Notes: generated from the letters alone by a model not told the origin. DNA of 64,000 nt from Rhizobium sp. BK602 (GCF_014195095.1 NZ_JACIBC010000002.1:868001-932000); one strand, 5' to 3'; counted from the first letter of the stretch, positions 1 through 8,979 are shown. A program made the numbers and translations.

Positions 1-754
1 CGGCAAGCGAAACGACCTGCACGATGTCCTGGCCTGCATAATGGGCGACGAGTGCCGCATGGATGCTTTCCAGCGTCGCGCCTTCGGCGAGGTCGCCGAG
101 ATGCAGCGGCACCTGCACGATCATGCCCTGCGGGAAGCGGCCGACGGAAGGCGAGAAGATCGGCGCGCGATCGAGCTGCCCGTGGATCGTCATCTCCGGC
201 ACATGCTTATGCTTCAGCGTCAGGCCGTAGAGGAAATGCGGCGCGGTGATCGCATCCGGATGGTCGGCGCTCTCCATCTGCGCGATCATCTGCTTGCCGC
301 CGCCCGTATAGCCGGAAACGGCGTTGACCGTCACCGGATAGCCGTCCGGAAGGATACCGGCGGCGCGCAGCGGCCGGATGAGGGCGATGGTGCCCGTGGG
401 ATAGCAGCCGGGATTGGCGACGAAACGCGCGCCGGTGATCTTGCCGCCCTGCTCCTTGTCCATCTCGGCGAAGCCATAGGCCCAGTCGGGATGCACGCGG
501 AAAGCGGTCGAGGTGTCGATGACACGGACATTGTTGTTGGCCGAGACCATCTTCACCGCTTCCTTGGACGCATCGTCGGGAAGGCAGAGAATGGCGATGT
601 CGGCGCTGTTCAGCATGTCCTCGCGCATGGCGGCATTGCGCCGCTCCGCTTCCGGAATGGACAGAAGCTCGACGTCGCGGCGGCCGGCCATGCGCGTGCG
701 GATCTGCAAGCCCGTGGTTCCGTGTTCGCCATCGATGAAGATCTTCGGTGCCAT
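1..754 (-). CDS. argC: N-acetyl-gamma-glutamyl-phosphate reductase, 3' end cut off by the window edge
   Basis: Reading the minus strand from the ATG at 754 gives an open frame that runs off the left edge (about 251 codons visible). It begins [20 protein letters not shown], the nucleotide-binding start of the short type-2 ArgC family. The catalytic-cysteine motif NPGCYPTG follows, and then a [11 protein letters not shown] motif. The enzyme makes N-acetylglutamate semialdehyde with NADPH, the third step of arginine biosynthesis, in the cytoplasm. It lies 82 bp downstream of speB on the same strand, so co-transcription is likely. The visible part has no internal stops. Only the C-terminus is missing from view. 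Confidence 0.93.
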   Translation of the reverse strand, partial: MAPKIFIDGEHGTTGLQIRTRMAGRRDVELLSIPEAERRNAAMREDMLNSADIAILCLPDDASKEAVKMVSANNNVRVIDTSTAFRVHPDWAYGFAEMDKEQGGKITGARFVANPGCYPTGTIALIRPLRAAGILPDGYPVTVNAVSGYTGGGKQMIAQMESADHPDAITAPHFLYGLTLKHKHVPEMTIHGQLDRAPIFSPSVGRFPQGMIVQVPLHLGDLAEGATLESIHAALVAHYAGQDIVQVVSLA

Positions 755-836
755 TTTATTCCTGCTCTTTCAAAGGGTTGAGAATGATTCCGGACTCAGT
801 TTGCCATGAAGTTGATTCAAAATGATAACGGTCGGC

Positions 837-1790
837 TCAACGGCCGTTCGCACGCCTTTCGGCATGGAGACCGAGCATATACATCGCTACCGTCGCTCCC
901 GCAATGGCGGTGATGTCGGCGTGGTCGTAGGCCGGGGACACTTCGACGACATCGCCGCCGCGAATATCGAGCTGATGCAGGCGCTGTAGTACGGACAGGA
1001 CCTTGGCACTCGACGGGCCGCCGGCGACCGGCGTTCCCGTACCGGGCGCGAAGGCCGGGTCGAGGCAGTCGATGTCGAAGGTCAGATAAACGGGCGCGCC
1101 CCTGGTGTGGGCGATGATGGTCGACGCGATATCGGCCGCGCTCATATCCTCGACCTCGTGGCCGTAGAGGATGCGAAGCCCGCAATCCTCCGGCGCATGC
1201 GTGCGGATGCCGATCTGGATGGAGCGATCCGCGTCGATCAGCCCGTCGCGGGCGGCGCGGGCAACGAAGGATCCATGATCGATGCGCCTGCCGTCGTCGT
1301 ACCATGTGTCCTGATGGGCATCGAACTGCACGAGCGCCAACGGGCCGTGCCTGGCGGCATGCGCCTTCAAGAGCGGCCATGTGACGAAATGATCGCCGCC
1401 GAGCGTCAAGAGGAAAGCGCCACTGTCGAGGATCGCATTGGCTTGGCGTTCGATCGCTGCCGGTGTCTCCTGATGATTGCCATAGTCGAGCAGGCAGTCG
1501 CCATAGTCGATGACCGACATCTCGGCGAAGAGATCGCGCTGGAAGGGATATTGCGGATCATTGTCGAAGATCGCCGAGGCACGGCGGATCGCCTGCGGCC
1601 CGAAGCGCGTGCCCGGCCGGTTCGACGTGGCGGCGTCGAAGGGGATACCCCAGACGACGGCATCGGCACCCTCGAGCGATTTGGTGAAGCGGCGGCGCAT
1701 GAAGGAGAGCGCGCCGGCAAAAGTCGGGTCGCTGGCCGCCGATGTCAGGCTGGTCGCTGTAAAGGCATGATCGATCGACGTGCTCGGCAC
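837..1790 (-). CDS. speB: Agmatinase / ureohydrolase family protein
   Basis: This 317-residue protein has all the Mn-binding signatures of the arginase/agmatinase family: GGDHF near residue 130, DAHQDTWYDD near 155, and FDIDCLDPAFAPGTGTP near 240. Agmatinase splits agmatine into putrescine and urea, and the family also includes guanidinobutyrase and related enzymes, so the substrate is not certain. The start is a GTG preceded by AAGGAG at a good distance. It is followed on the same strand by argC, a pairing that fits arginine/polyamine metabolism. A 90-bp gap separates it from the small secreted gene upstream. Confidence 0.9.
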   Translation of the reverse strand: MPSTSIDHAFTATSLTSAASDPTFAGALSFMRRRFTKSLEGADAVVWGIPFDAATSNRPGTRFGPQAIRRASAIFDNDPQYPFQRDLFAEMSVIDYGDCLLDYGNHQETPAAIERQANAILDSGAFLLTLGGDHFVTWPLLKAHAARHGPLALVQFDAHQDTWYDDGRRIDHGSFVARAARDGLIDADRSIQIGIRTHAPEDCGLRILYGHEVEDMSAADIASTIIAHTRGAPVYLTFDIDCLDPAFAPGTGTPVAGGPSSAKVLSVLQRLHQLDIRGGDVVEVSPAYDHADITAIAGATVAMYMLGLHAERRANGR

Positions 1791-1880
1791 GACATTCTCC
1801 TTCGGTTAGGCTGAAAGCGTAGGCTCGTCCGATGCGCACAAGCGCCCATGCTGCAAGGTTTCAGGCGGTTCTCATCGTCG

Positions 1881-2153
1881 TTATTTGCTGGCCGGGGCCG
1901 TGCATTGATAGGCCTGTTTGACGCAGGCGATCTGCGGTGTCGAGCATTCGGCTTTTCCGTCGGCGACGGTGCAGATCGAGCATTGATCGGTGAACTCCTT
2001 GCAATCGGGATTGGTCTGCATGAATTCCTTCATGCTTTCCATCCGTGCTTGCTCTTCTGTCGGCGGCTGTGGCGTGTCCGCGGAAAAGGCAGGCGAGATG
2101 CTCGAGATCGCGAGCAAAAATGGCAGGATCAATCCAGCTATCGTCCGTGTCAT
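1881..2153 (-). CDS. Small secreted cysteine-rich protein, function unknown
   Basis: This 90-residue protein has a clear Sec signal peptide: MTRT, then a hydrophobic stretch, ending near AFSAD around residue 25. The mature part holds six cysteines (C-x7-C-x2-C-x8-C-x6-C-x6-C), which suggests disulfides in the periplasm. The ATG is preceded by GGAGGAGCCTCAGG. I do not recognise a family. It lies between speB and the efflux gene on the same strand and is probably expressed from its own or the speB-side transcription unit. No lipobox is visible. Confidence 0.7.
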   Translation of the reverse strand: MTRTIAGLILPFLLAISSISPAFSADTPQPPTEEQARMESMKEFMQTNPDCKEFTDQCSICTVADGKAECSTPQIACVKQAYQCTAPASK

Positions 2154-2250
2154 CCTGAGGCTCCTCCATGGGTATGCGCGAGTGTGCCATAAAAAGTGTG
2201 ATTTGCCTGCAAGGCGAGGCCAAATCTGTCAAAAAACACCAGGAAAAACA

Positions 2251-2277
2251 AAAAGGCCGAGCAGAGCCCGGCCTTTC
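2251..2277 (-). terminator. Intrinsic terminator after the CmlA/FloR-like gene
   Basis: The stem AAAGGCCG / CGGCCTTT has a short loop. Read on the minus strand it is followed by TTTTTGTTTTTCC. It sits just past the stop codon of the efflux gene. It is almost identical to the terminator at 3695-3719 after rpsI. Confidence 0.85.
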
Positions 2278-2286
2278 GCCGTCGTT

Positions 2287-3474
2287 TCAGCTTTTCTTTT
2301 GCAGATGCCACAGGCAGAGCAGCGTGATAAGCGCCATGACGGCGCAATAGCTTGCCAGCGGCCATGCCGTGTCGCCCCCGAGGAAGACGACGAACAGGGT
2401 GCCGAGCAGACCGACGATCAGGCTTTCGACGCAAAAATAGAGCGCGACCGCCGTTCCCGCCGTATCGCCGAAGGCTCGAAGCGCGCCATTTGCCGTGACG
2501 GCTGTCGTAAAGACAATGCCGATGGCAATGACCCACATCGGCAGAACGAAGCCGACGAAAGACGGGGCTAGAAACCGCTCGCCGGCGACGAGCAGCAGGG
2601 CGCCGATGAGCAGCATCATCATTCCCCTGGCCAGGCTGCCGGCTGCGCCCCATCGCTTGACGAAGCGTCCGGCGAAACGGGCCGTCACCAGCATCACCAC
2701 GGCTGCCGTCGCGAAGGCAAGGCTGAAGGTGAGGCTGGAGAAACCGGCCCGATCGATCAGCACGCGTGGCGCGGTGGAAAAGAACATGAAAAAGGCTCCC
2801 ATGGCCGCGCTGAAGCCGATCGTATAGGTCCAGAAAGAGAAATCTTTCAGGATCGTTCCAAAGGCGATTTTCGGTCTCGAAACGATTGCCGGACGGGTCT
2901 CGTCCCATCGCAAAGCCGCATTGAGGATTGCGGCGAGTGTCAGGATGCCCAGCGCCAGGAATATGGCGCGCCATCCGAAATGGTTGGCAATCAGCGCGCC
3001 GGCAATCGGGCCGAGTGCCGGGACGAATGAGAGCATGGAGCCAAGAAGGCTGTAGATCACCGCACCTTCCGGACGTTCGGCATAGACATCGCGGACCGTG
3101 GCAAAGGTGGCGACAAGAGCCGCGGAGGCGCCGATCGCCTGCAGTAGGCGCAATGCGACGAACAGACTGGCGGAGGAGGTGCCGGCCAGGAGGAAGGAAG
3201 TGGCCGCAAACAGTGCCGCGCCGCCGAGGAGTACGGGACGACGTCCGGCGATATCGGAAAGCGGACCGAAGACGATCTGCCCCGCGCCGAGTATCAGCAT
3301 GTAGAGGCTGAGGGTCAGCTGGATGACGCCTGGCGACGTGTCGAGCGCGCGCGGCATGGTGGGGACGACGGGGAGATAGATATCCATCGCCAGCGAGGTG
3401 AGGATATCGAAAGGCGCCATCAGCAGCAGCGCTGCCGGCAGGCGATAGTTCCACGTTGGATTTCTTGAAGGCAT
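2287..3474 (-). CDS. CmlA/FloR-like MFS drug efflux protein (predicted amphenicol exporter)
   Basis: This 395-residue protein of the 12-helix DHA1 group shows many stretches recalling the chloramphenicol exporters CmlA and FloR. Examples are PFDILTSLAMDIYLPVVP near the start, GPLSDIAGRRPVLLGG (the MFS loop 2-3 motif), ATFATVRDVYAER, and NGALRAFGDTAGT with AVALYFC near the end. These proteins use the proton gradient to pump chloramphenicol or florfenicol out across the inner membrane. I chose the ATG at 3474 because the known family starts at the same place. An in-frame start at 3528 would add 18 residues that do not look like the family. The gene sits between rpsI and the small secreted gene, bracketed by twin terminators. 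The substrate is inferred from sequence likeness only. Confidence 0.85.
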   Translation of the reverse strand: MPSRNPTWNYRLPAALLLMAPFDILTSLAMDIYLPVVPTMPRALDTSPGVIQLTLSLYMLILGAGQIVFGPLSDIAGRRPVLLGGAALFAATSFLLAGTSSASLFVALRLLQAIGASAALVATFATVRDVYAERPEGAVIYSLLGSMLSFVPALGPIAGALIANHFGWRAIFLALGILTLAAILNAALRWDETRPAIVSRPKIAFGTILKDFSFWTYTIGFSAAMGAFFMFFSTAPRVLIDRAGFSSLTFSLAFATAAVVMLVTARFAGRFVKRWGAAGSLARGMMMLLIGALLLVAGERFLAPSFVGFVLPMWVIAIGIVFTTAVTANGALRAFGDTAGTAVALYFCVESLIVGLLGTLFVVFLGGDTAWPLASYCAVMALITLLCLWHLQKKS

Positions 3475-3694
3475 GGGAAAACATCCGCTCAAATAACTGG
3501 ATTTGGCGGCGGCCTGTCTTTTCGTCACGATCAGATTGGCTGGGACAGACGCCGCAACAACAAAAAGTCGCTGCGGCCTATCTGTCTGCTGACGGAGTAT
3601 TTCCCATCATGTGTTCCTGTCTGCGGCCTCGGTCATTGTGGAGGCATGGCGACGGTCTATCAGCATCGCTCCAATGCGACAATGCGCAAAACAA

Positions 3695-3719
3695 AAAGGC
3701 CGGGCAGAGCCCGGCCTTT
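3695..3719 (-). terminator. Intrinsic terminator of the rplM-rpsI operon
   Basis: A perfect GC-rich stem, AAAGGCCGGGC / GCCCGGCCTTT, has a loop of three to four bases. On the minus strand it is followed by TTTTTGTTTTGC. It lies 25 bp past the rpsI stop codon. Confidence 0.9.
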
Positions 3720-3743
3720 CCAAAATCCACTCTCGGATAGCGA

Positions 3744-4211
3744 TTAACGCTTGGAGAACTGGAACGAACGACGTGCCTTCGCACGGCCGTACTTCTTGCG
3801 TTCGACGACGCGGCTGTCGCGGGTCAGGAAGCCGCCCTTCTTCAGGACCGAGCGCAGGCCCGGTTCGAAGTAGGTCAGAGCCTTGGACAGGCCGTGACGA
3901 ACGGCACCGGCCTGGCCGGAGAGACCGCCGCCGGCAACGGTGGCGATGATGTCGAACTGGCCGTCACGGGCAGCGGCGACGATCGGCTGACGCAGGATCA
4001 TCTGCAGAACCGGACGGGCGAAATAGGCCGTGTAGTCCTTGCCGTTGACGATGATCTTGCCGGAGCCGGCCTTGACCCAAACGCGGGCGACGGCGTCCTT
4101 GCGCTTGCCGGTCGCGTAGGAACGGCCAAGCGAGTCGACCTTGCGGACGTGAACCGGAGCTGCAGCTTCCGATGCCGTGCCGAGATCCTTCAGGGAAGAG
4201 AGATCAGCCAT
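3744..4211 (-). CDS. rpsI: 30S ribosomal protein S9
   Basis: This 155-residue protein carries the S9 core: [17 protein letters not shown] near residue 30, then the conserved C-terminal run with KSLTY-like [22 protein letters not shown] and [19 protein letters not shown]. The basic tail ending in KR reaches the decoding site of the small subunit. The alphaproteobacterial N-terminal extension of about 25 residues is present. It starts two bases after rplM stops, so the two are translated from one mRNA, and it ends at a strong terminator. Confidence 0.98.
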   Translation of the reverse strand: MADLSSLKDLGTASEAAAPVHVRKVDSLGRSYATGKRKDAVARVWVKAGSGKIIVNGKDYTAYFARPVLQMILRQPIVAAARDGQFDIIATVAGGGLSGQAGAVRHGLSKALTYFEPGLRSVLKKGGFLTRDSRVVERKKYGRAKARRSFQFSKR

Positions 4212-4213
4212 TA

Positions 4214-4678
4214 TCAGGCGCTCCTTACGTTCTTCTTGTTCAGCTTGGCCACGTCGAGAACGACCGGCTGCTGGGCTTCATGGGGATGGTTGGAGCCGGC
4301 GTAGACGCGCAGGTTCTTCATCTGGCGACGGCCGAGCGGGCCGCGCGGAACCATGCGTTCGACAGCCTTTTCGAGAACGCGCTCCGGGAAGCGGCCTTCG
4401 ATGATCTGACGAGCGGTGCGCTCCTTGATGCCGCCGGCATAACCGGTGTGCCAGTAGTAAACCTTGTCTTCGTACTTCTTACCGGTGAAGACGACCTTGT
4501 CGGCATTGATGACGATGACGTTGTCGCCGTCGTCGACGTGCGGCGTGAAGGTAGCCTTATGCTTGCCACGCAGACGCATTGCGATGATAGAAGCGAGACG
4601 GCCAACGACAAGCCCTTCGGCGTCGATGAGAACCCACTTCTTCTCCACCTCTGCAGGCTTCTGGGAGAAGGTTGCCAT
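4214..4678 (-). CDS. rplM: 50S ribosomal protein L13
   Basis: This 154-residue protein has the typical L13 features: [19 protein letters not shown] near residue 15, [17 protein letters not shown] near 50, [14 protein letters not shown], and the [18 protein letters not shown] motif near 110. It is the first gene of the rplM-rpsI pair, as in most bacteria. A strong sigma-70-type promoter lies about 120 bp upstream, and the leader in between holds two hairpins. Confidence 0.98.
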   Translation of the reverse strand: MATFSQKPAEVEKKWVLIDAEGLVVGRLASIIAMRLRGKHKATFTPHVDDGDNVIVINADKVVFTGKKYEDKVYYWHTGYAGGIKERTARQIIEGRFPERVLEKAVERMVPRGPLGRRQMKNLRVYAGSNHPHEAQQPVVLDVAKLNKKNVRSA

Positions 4679-4741
4679 GTTGAATACTCTCTTTTGGAAC
4701 CCTGGACCCGAAGGCGTCAGGGCGTTTCTTGTTGCTTGGTT

Positions 4742-4789
4742 TGGCGAGCGAAACGCGCGCCAAAAAGAAAGCAGCCCGGAAAGGCTGCG
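4742..4789 (-). promoter_or_regulatory. rplM leader hairpins (attenuator candidate)
   Basis: Between the rplM promoter and start codon the minus-strand transcript would first form GCAGCC-TTTCCG-GGCTGC (4772-4789), followed by TTTCTTTTT, which looks like an intrinsic terminator. A second imperfect hairpin follows, with TTGGCG / CGCCAA arms (4742-4764). The first could instead be the end of the EamA transcript, but it lies downstream of the rplM promoter, so rplM transcripts would also meet it. Confidence 0.45.
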
Positions 4790-4800
4790 ATCTGCGCTGG

Positions 4801-4829
4801 CTTATAGAGGGAATGCGTGAGGAGGTCAA
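4801..4829 (-). promoter_or_regulatory. Sigma-70-type promoter of rplM-rpsI
   Basis: On the minus strand TTGACC (4824-4829) and TATAAG (4801-4806) are separated by exactly 17 bases. This is a near-consensus housekeeping promoter pointing at rplM. Confidence 0.8.
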
Positions 4830-4913
4830 TAAAGCGATTTCGGGCGATCGCAAAAATAACCTATGAAAATCAACAGGTTGATTATGTGGTGTCAATGTAC
4901 CACAATTTATACC

Positions 4914-5750
4914 CTATGCCAGCTTCAAAATCAGAACGCCCGCGGCGATGATCGCGCCGGCAATATAGCGCCAGATGCTCGAGCGTTCCTTCAAGATGAC
5001 GACGGAAATCACCAGGGCGAACAGGATCGAGGTTTCGCGCAGCGCCGCGACGGTGGCGACCGGCGCCTTGGTCATGGCCCAGAGTGCCAGGCCATAGGAG
5101 GCGATGGACCCGGCGCCGCCGATGAGGCCGCGCCACCAGTTGTAACGGACATGGGCGGCGACGGCGCCCACGCCGCGCTGCGAGATCGCCCAGGTGAACA
5201 GGAGGACCGGCGGCAGTAGCGACATCCAGAGCGTATAGGAGATGGAATTGCCCGACAGCCGCGCGCCGATGCCGTCGACATAGGTATAGCTGGCGATCAC
5301 CACGGAATTGGACAGCGCCAGTACGATGGCCTTTCTGCCGCCTTTTCGCGCCTCGAAGGCCAGCGTCAATATCCCCGCGCAAATGGTAATCGTGCCGAGG
5401 AGCGCGCCGCCCGACAGCGCCTCCTTGAGGATGAAGCCGCTGGTCGAGGCGATGATCAGCGGTGCGAAGCCGCGCATGAGGGGGTAGACGACGCCGATGT
5501 CGCCGGCACGATAGGCAGCCGCCACCAGCTGGAAATAGGCGAATTGCAGGACCGCGGATGCGGCTATGAAGGGCCATGCGGAGGATGCCGGCAGCGGCAG
5601 GAAGGGCAGGAAGGGCAGGGCAGAGGCCGCGCCGCCGGCTGCAACCAGTGCTGCATCCAGCGATTTGTCGGTTCCAGCCTTGATGATCGCGTTCCAGGTC
5701 GCGTGCAGCAGCGCGCCGAACAGGACAAGGGCGATGACGTCGAGCGACAC
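4914..5750 (-). CDS. EamA/DMT-family transporter
   Basis: This 278-residue, almost wholly hydrophobic protein has the ten-helix pattern of the drug/metabolite transporter superfamily: two EamA repeats of about 130 residues. Repeat ends show the usual PL..AS..F.LKE and ETSILFALVISVVILKERSS segments. Such proteins move amino acids, nucleotide precursors or other small metabolites across the inner membrane. The substrate cannot be read from the sequence. The start is a GTG preceded by CGAGG. It is upstream of rplM on the same strand but separated by the rplM promoter, so it is probably a single-gene unit. Confidence 0.85.
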   Translation of the reverse strand: MSLDVIALVLFGALLHATWNAIIKAGTDKSLDAALVAAGGAASALPFLPFLPLPASSAWPFIAASAVLQFAYFQLVAAAYRAGDIGVVYPLMRGFAPLIIASTSGFILKEALSGGALLGTITICAGILTLAFEARKGGRKAIVLALSNSVVIASYTYVDGIGARLSGNSISYTLWMSLLPPVLLFTWAISQRGVGAVAAHVRYNWWRGLIGGAGSIASYGLALWAMTKAPVATVAALRETSILFALVISVVILKERSSIWRYIAGAIIAAGVLILKLA

Positions 5751-6632
5751 GAAAACCTCGGATGAATGGATATTGGCGGCCAGAATCTTGGCATTTTGTG
5801 GCTATGTCCCGCCATTTGATCCTCAATGCGCCAAAAAGCAACAGAAACCGCCGCCGAAGACCTCTCCATCCTATCGCGGCCCGAAACACGGCGAGCAAAA
5901 GGGCGGGATTTCCCCGTTTTCCATTTGTTCCGTTTGTGCCGCGCAACCATGAGGTGTTTCTAATGGACGTGGGTATGAAGCGAGAACAAAAATTGGATGC
6001 CAAGGGAACGCTGGAGGATCGGCGGTTGTCGGTGCTCGGCCAAAGCGCTTTGAAAGCGAGAGGGGAGAACAAGGTTAAGCGACTTTGCGCTTCCGGCCCC
6101 GACGCAATCCTCGACAAGCGGCCTTCGACGGCTCGGTTGGAGGAGCCTAGTCGAGGGGTGCTTCCTCGGTGAAGGCCGGCCATGAGGGCGCAAACGCTGC
6201 AATGCTGGCATTTTGTGGGAAAATCGCGTAGTATTTGATATTGAGCCATAAAAAGTAATATTATTTGCGGAAAATTCGACTTTTGATTGCGATTTTCTCC
6301 GCCGTGGATTTATGTTCCAGCATATATTTTGCGTTCGCACTCAGTTCTCATTTCCGTAAATCATTATAAGAATTGGCTAATTAACCTCTGAATGAATAGT
6401 GAACAAAAATCGCATTTCAGGGGAACGTCCTTGCTCGAATGGCTTGGACCTCTTTGAAAGCGCTGTGAGAAAAACGTTCAAAATTCCATGCGTGGGAAAG
6501 CATCTCCCGCCGCGCGTTTCCTGCGGGCAGATGGCATCAGGCGCGCGATCGAGGGCGCGGCAGTCCACGTGCGAGGATGGCTCGAAATATTCGAAAGACC
6601 GCCCCCGCTATGATCGATCCGGAAAGATCCGA
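5751..6632 (+). other. 880-bp stretch without a convincing gene; 13-bp direct repeat
   Basis: Frames here are short, lack family features and have poor starts. The sequence TGGCATTTTGTGG occurs at 5789-5801 and again in the same orientation at 6206-6218, 417 bp apart. The right part (about 6220-6480) is AT-richer than its surroundings. I see no tRNA, no transposase and no clear promoter. Confidence 0.5.
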
Positions 6633-6962
6633 TCACCGCCGGAAGAAAATCGTGTCGTCGTCGTCGAAGTCGGTCGACGGACGGCAGGTATAGACGGGGC
6701 AGCTGGCCCGGTCCTTGGTCGGCATATACTCCTGATAGGCATAGTAGCCGACATCGCAGGCGTTACTGCCGGAAACGAAGCGATCGTAGAGCGTCATGTT
6801 GCGCACCCTCGAGGATGGATAGCGCATGATGACGGCCCGTTCGCGGTTGATCACGGCCCTGGCTTCGGCGCAGGTGAAGCTCATGGAGTTGTAACGCGAG
6901 ATCGCGAGCGCCGGCGTCGCGGCTGCCGCCATGAGCAGCGCCAACAGCAGGATTTTTTTCAT
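6633..6962 (-). CDS. Small secreted protein, function unknown
   Basis: This 109-residue protein has a textbook signal peptide: MKK, a Leu/Ala-rich core, and a cleavage site near PALA-I at residue 20. The mature part has four cysteines (FTCAEA, NACDVGY, ASCPVYTC) and an acidic tail with DDDD before FFRR. The pattern 'FTCAEARAVINRERAVIMRY' resembles small periplasmic proteins seen widely in Rhizobiales, but I know no function for them. It is divergent from the CoA-binding gene at 7076. Confidence 0.75.
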   Translation of the reverse strand: MKKILLLALLMAAAATPALAISRYNSMSFTCAEARAVINRERAVIMRYPSSRVRNMTLYDRFVSGSNACDVGYYAYQEYMPTKDRASCPVYTCRPSTDFDDDDTIFFRR

Positions 6963-7075
6963 CGGGGCAATCCTCCCTGAAACTGTTATAATCTCTATAT
7001 ATACATCGAAATGAGCCGCTGCGATTTCCAGATGTGTGACAAACGCAGGTGTGATGGAACGGGAGGAGATCCGTG

Positions 7076-7504
7076 ATGAACCATGACAGCTATGATGATT
7101 CCTATATCGCCGATATTCTCTTGTCCGTGCGCACCATCGCGCTTGTCGGCGCGTCCCCCAATCCCGCGCGCCCGAGCCACGGCGTCATGGCCTATCTGAT
7201 GGCGCGGGGCTATCGCGTCATTCCGGTCAATCCTGGACAGGCCGGCAAGGAAATCCTCGGCCAATGGGTCTTCGGCCATCTGTCCGACATTCCGGAGCCC
7301 GTCGATATGGTCGATGTCTTTCGTGCGCCGGAATATCTGCGCTCGGTGGTCGAGGAGACGATCATGATCGAGCCGCGCCCGCCCGTCATCTGGGGGCAGC
7401 TCGGCGTGCGCGACGATGCCGCCGCCGCTAGAGCGGAGGCAGCCGGCGTCAAGGTCATCATGGATCGCTGCCCGGCAATCGAATATCCGCGTCTGGTCGC
7501 CTGA
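7076..7504 (+). CDS. CoA-binding protein, YccU-like
   Basis: This 142-residue Rossmann-fold protein belongs to the CoA_binding family. It has IALVGASPNPARPSHGVMAY near residue 20, GYRVIPVNPGQAGKEILG near 45, and the late motif VIWGQLGVRDDAAA followed by VIMDRCPAIEYPRL. These are the usual nucleotide-binding loop and terminal Cys-Pro signature of the group. Its role in the cell is not established; binding of CoA or a related nucleotide is the family assignment. I prefer the ATG at 7076 with GGGAGGAG upstream over the GTG three bases earlier. It precedes metY by about 157 bp. Confidence 0.85.
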   Translation: MNHDSYDDSYIADILLSVRTIALVGASPNPARPSHGVMAYLMARGYRVIPVNPGQAGKEILGQWVFGHLSDIPEPVDMVDVFRAPEYLRSVVEETIMIEPRPPVIWGQLGVRDDAAAARAEAAGVKVIMDRCPAIEYPRLVA

Positions 7505-7622
7505 AGTCTCAGGTCGCTTTCGGCATGTCCTTGGTTTTGCCAATGAAAGCGGCAGGCTTTTCTGTGTGCGCGGGGTCGTTCGGCAAAGTTCGCGGTTAAC
7601 TTTCATCTCCGAGACGCTATGA

Positions 7623-7656
7623 TCCCGTCGCGACAAGAATGATCCGACGGGAGGAA
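7623..7656 (+). promoter_or_regulatory. Hairpin over the metY ribosome binding site
   Basis: TCCCGTCG (7623-7630) and CGACGGGA (7645-7652) can form a perfect 8-bp stem. The right arm overlaps the first bases of the Shine-Dalgarno GGGAGGAA (7649-7656) ahead of the metY start. This could limit translation. I do not see the conserved core of a SAM-II riboswitch. Confidence 0.4.
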
Positions 7657-7661
7657 AGACC

Positions 7662-8945
7662 ATGCCGGCCAACAATCCCGGTTTCGACACGCTGGCCATC
7701 CACGCGGGCGCGCATCCCGATCCGGCGACGGGTGCCCGCGCGACGCCGATCTATCAGACGACTTCCTTCGTCTTCCAGGATACCGACCATGCCGCGGCAC
7801 TCTTCGGGCTGCAGCAGTTCGGCAATATCTACACGCGCATCATGAACCCGACCCAGGCCGTACTGGAGGAGAGGGTGGCCGCTCTTGAGGGCGGCACGGC
7901 GGGCCTTGCGGTCGCCTCCGGCCACGCCGCCCAGATGATCGTCTTCCACACGATCATGCAGCCCGGCGACAATTTCGTCGCCGCCAGGCGGCTCTATGGC
8001 GGCTCGGTCAACCAGTTCGGCCATTCCTTCCAGAATTTCGACTGGCATGTGCGCTGGGCGGATTCCGATGATCCCGCCAGCTTCGAGGCCGAGATCGACG
8101 GGCGCACCCGCGCGATCTTCATCGAAAGCCTCGCAAATCCCGGCGGCACCTTCGTCGACATCGCCGCGATCGCCGCCGTCGCCCGCAAGCACGGGCTGCC
8201 GCTGATCGTCGACAACACCCTGGCCACGCCCTATCTCATCCGGCCGCTGGAACATGGCGCCGACATCGTCGTGCATTCCCTGACCAAATTCATGGGCGGC
8301 CATGGCAATTCCATGGGCGGCATGATCATCGACGGCGGCACCTTCGACTGGTCGGCGTCGGGCAACTATCCGATGCTATCGACGCCGAGACCGGAATATA
8401 ACGGCATGGTGCTGCACGCGACCTTCGGCAATTTCGCCTTCGCCATCGCCTGCCGCGTCCTCGGCTTGCGCGATCTCGGTCCCGCCATTTCGCCCTTCAA
8501 CGCGTTCCTCATCCTGACCGGCATCGAGACGTTGCCCTTGCGCATGCAGCGTCATTGCGACAACGCGATCGCCGTCGCCCGCTGGTTGAAGGGCCACGAC
8601 AAGGTCGCCTGGGTGAATTATGCCGGCCTGGAGGACGATCCGAACCACGCGCTGCAGCAGCGCTATTCCCCCAAAGGGGCGGGCTCCGTCTTCACCTTCG
8701 GCCTGAAGGGCGGTTACGACGCAGGCAAGGGATTGGTAGAGGGGCTGGAACTCTTTTCCCACCTCGCCAATATCGGCGACACCCGCTCCCTGATCATCCA
8801 TCCCGCCTCGACGACGCACAAGCAACTCAGCGACGACCAGAAGATCGCCGCCGGCGCCGGCCCCGACGTCGTGCGCCTGTCGATTGGCATCGAGGACGTG
8901 AAGGACATCATTGCCGACCTTGAGCAGGCGTTGGACAAGGTTTGA
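7662..8945 (+). CDS. metY: O-acetylhomoserine aminocarboxypropyltransferase / sulfhydrylase
   Basis: This 427-residue protein belongs to the Cys/Met metabolism PLP family. Diagnostic parts are [20 protein letters not shown] at the start, [18 protein letters not shown] near residue 75, and [16 protein letters not shown], in which Lys209 should hold the PLP. The terminal [15 protein letters not shown] ... [13 protein letters not shown] signature is complete. The enzyme makes homocysteine from O-acetylhomoserine and sulfide, the direct-sulfhydrylation route to methionine. Length fits MetY (about 425) rather than the shorter MetZ/MetB type. The cupin gene follows after 34 bp and is probably co-transcribed. 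Confidence 0.93.
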   Translation: MPANNPGFDTLAIHAGAHPDPATGARATPIYQTTSFVFQDTDHAAALFGLQQFGNIYTRIMNPTQAVLEERVAALEGGTAGLAVASGHAAQMIVFHTIMQPGDNFVAARRLYGGSVNQFGHSFQNFDWHVRWADSDDPASFEAEIDGRTRAIFIESLANPGGTFVDIAAIAAVARKHGLPLIVDNTLATPYLIRPLEHGADIVVHSLTKFMGGHGNSMGGMIIDGGTFDWSASGNYPMLSTPRPEYNGMVLHATFGNFAFAIACRVLGLRDLGPAISPFNAFLILTGIETLPLRMQRHCDNAIAVARWLKGHDKVAWVNYAGLEDDPNHALQQRYSPKGAGSVFTFGLKGGYDAGKGLVEGLELFSHLANIGDTRSLIIHPASTTHKQLSDDQKIAAGAGPDVVRLSIGIEDVKDIIADLEQALDKV

Positions 8946-8979
8946 GCCAGGGCGCTTCAGGCGCGACCGAGAGGGTTTT

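Noticed and set aside
4882..6249. Minus-strand 455-residue frame that runs through the EamA gene and the orphan segment
   Set aside because: Its second half is out of frame with the real EamA protein and the first half has no family features or good start.
7505..7661. SAM-II riboswitch before metY
   Set aside because: I looked for the conserved pseudoknot core with GCUAAA but did not find it; only a simple hairpin is present.
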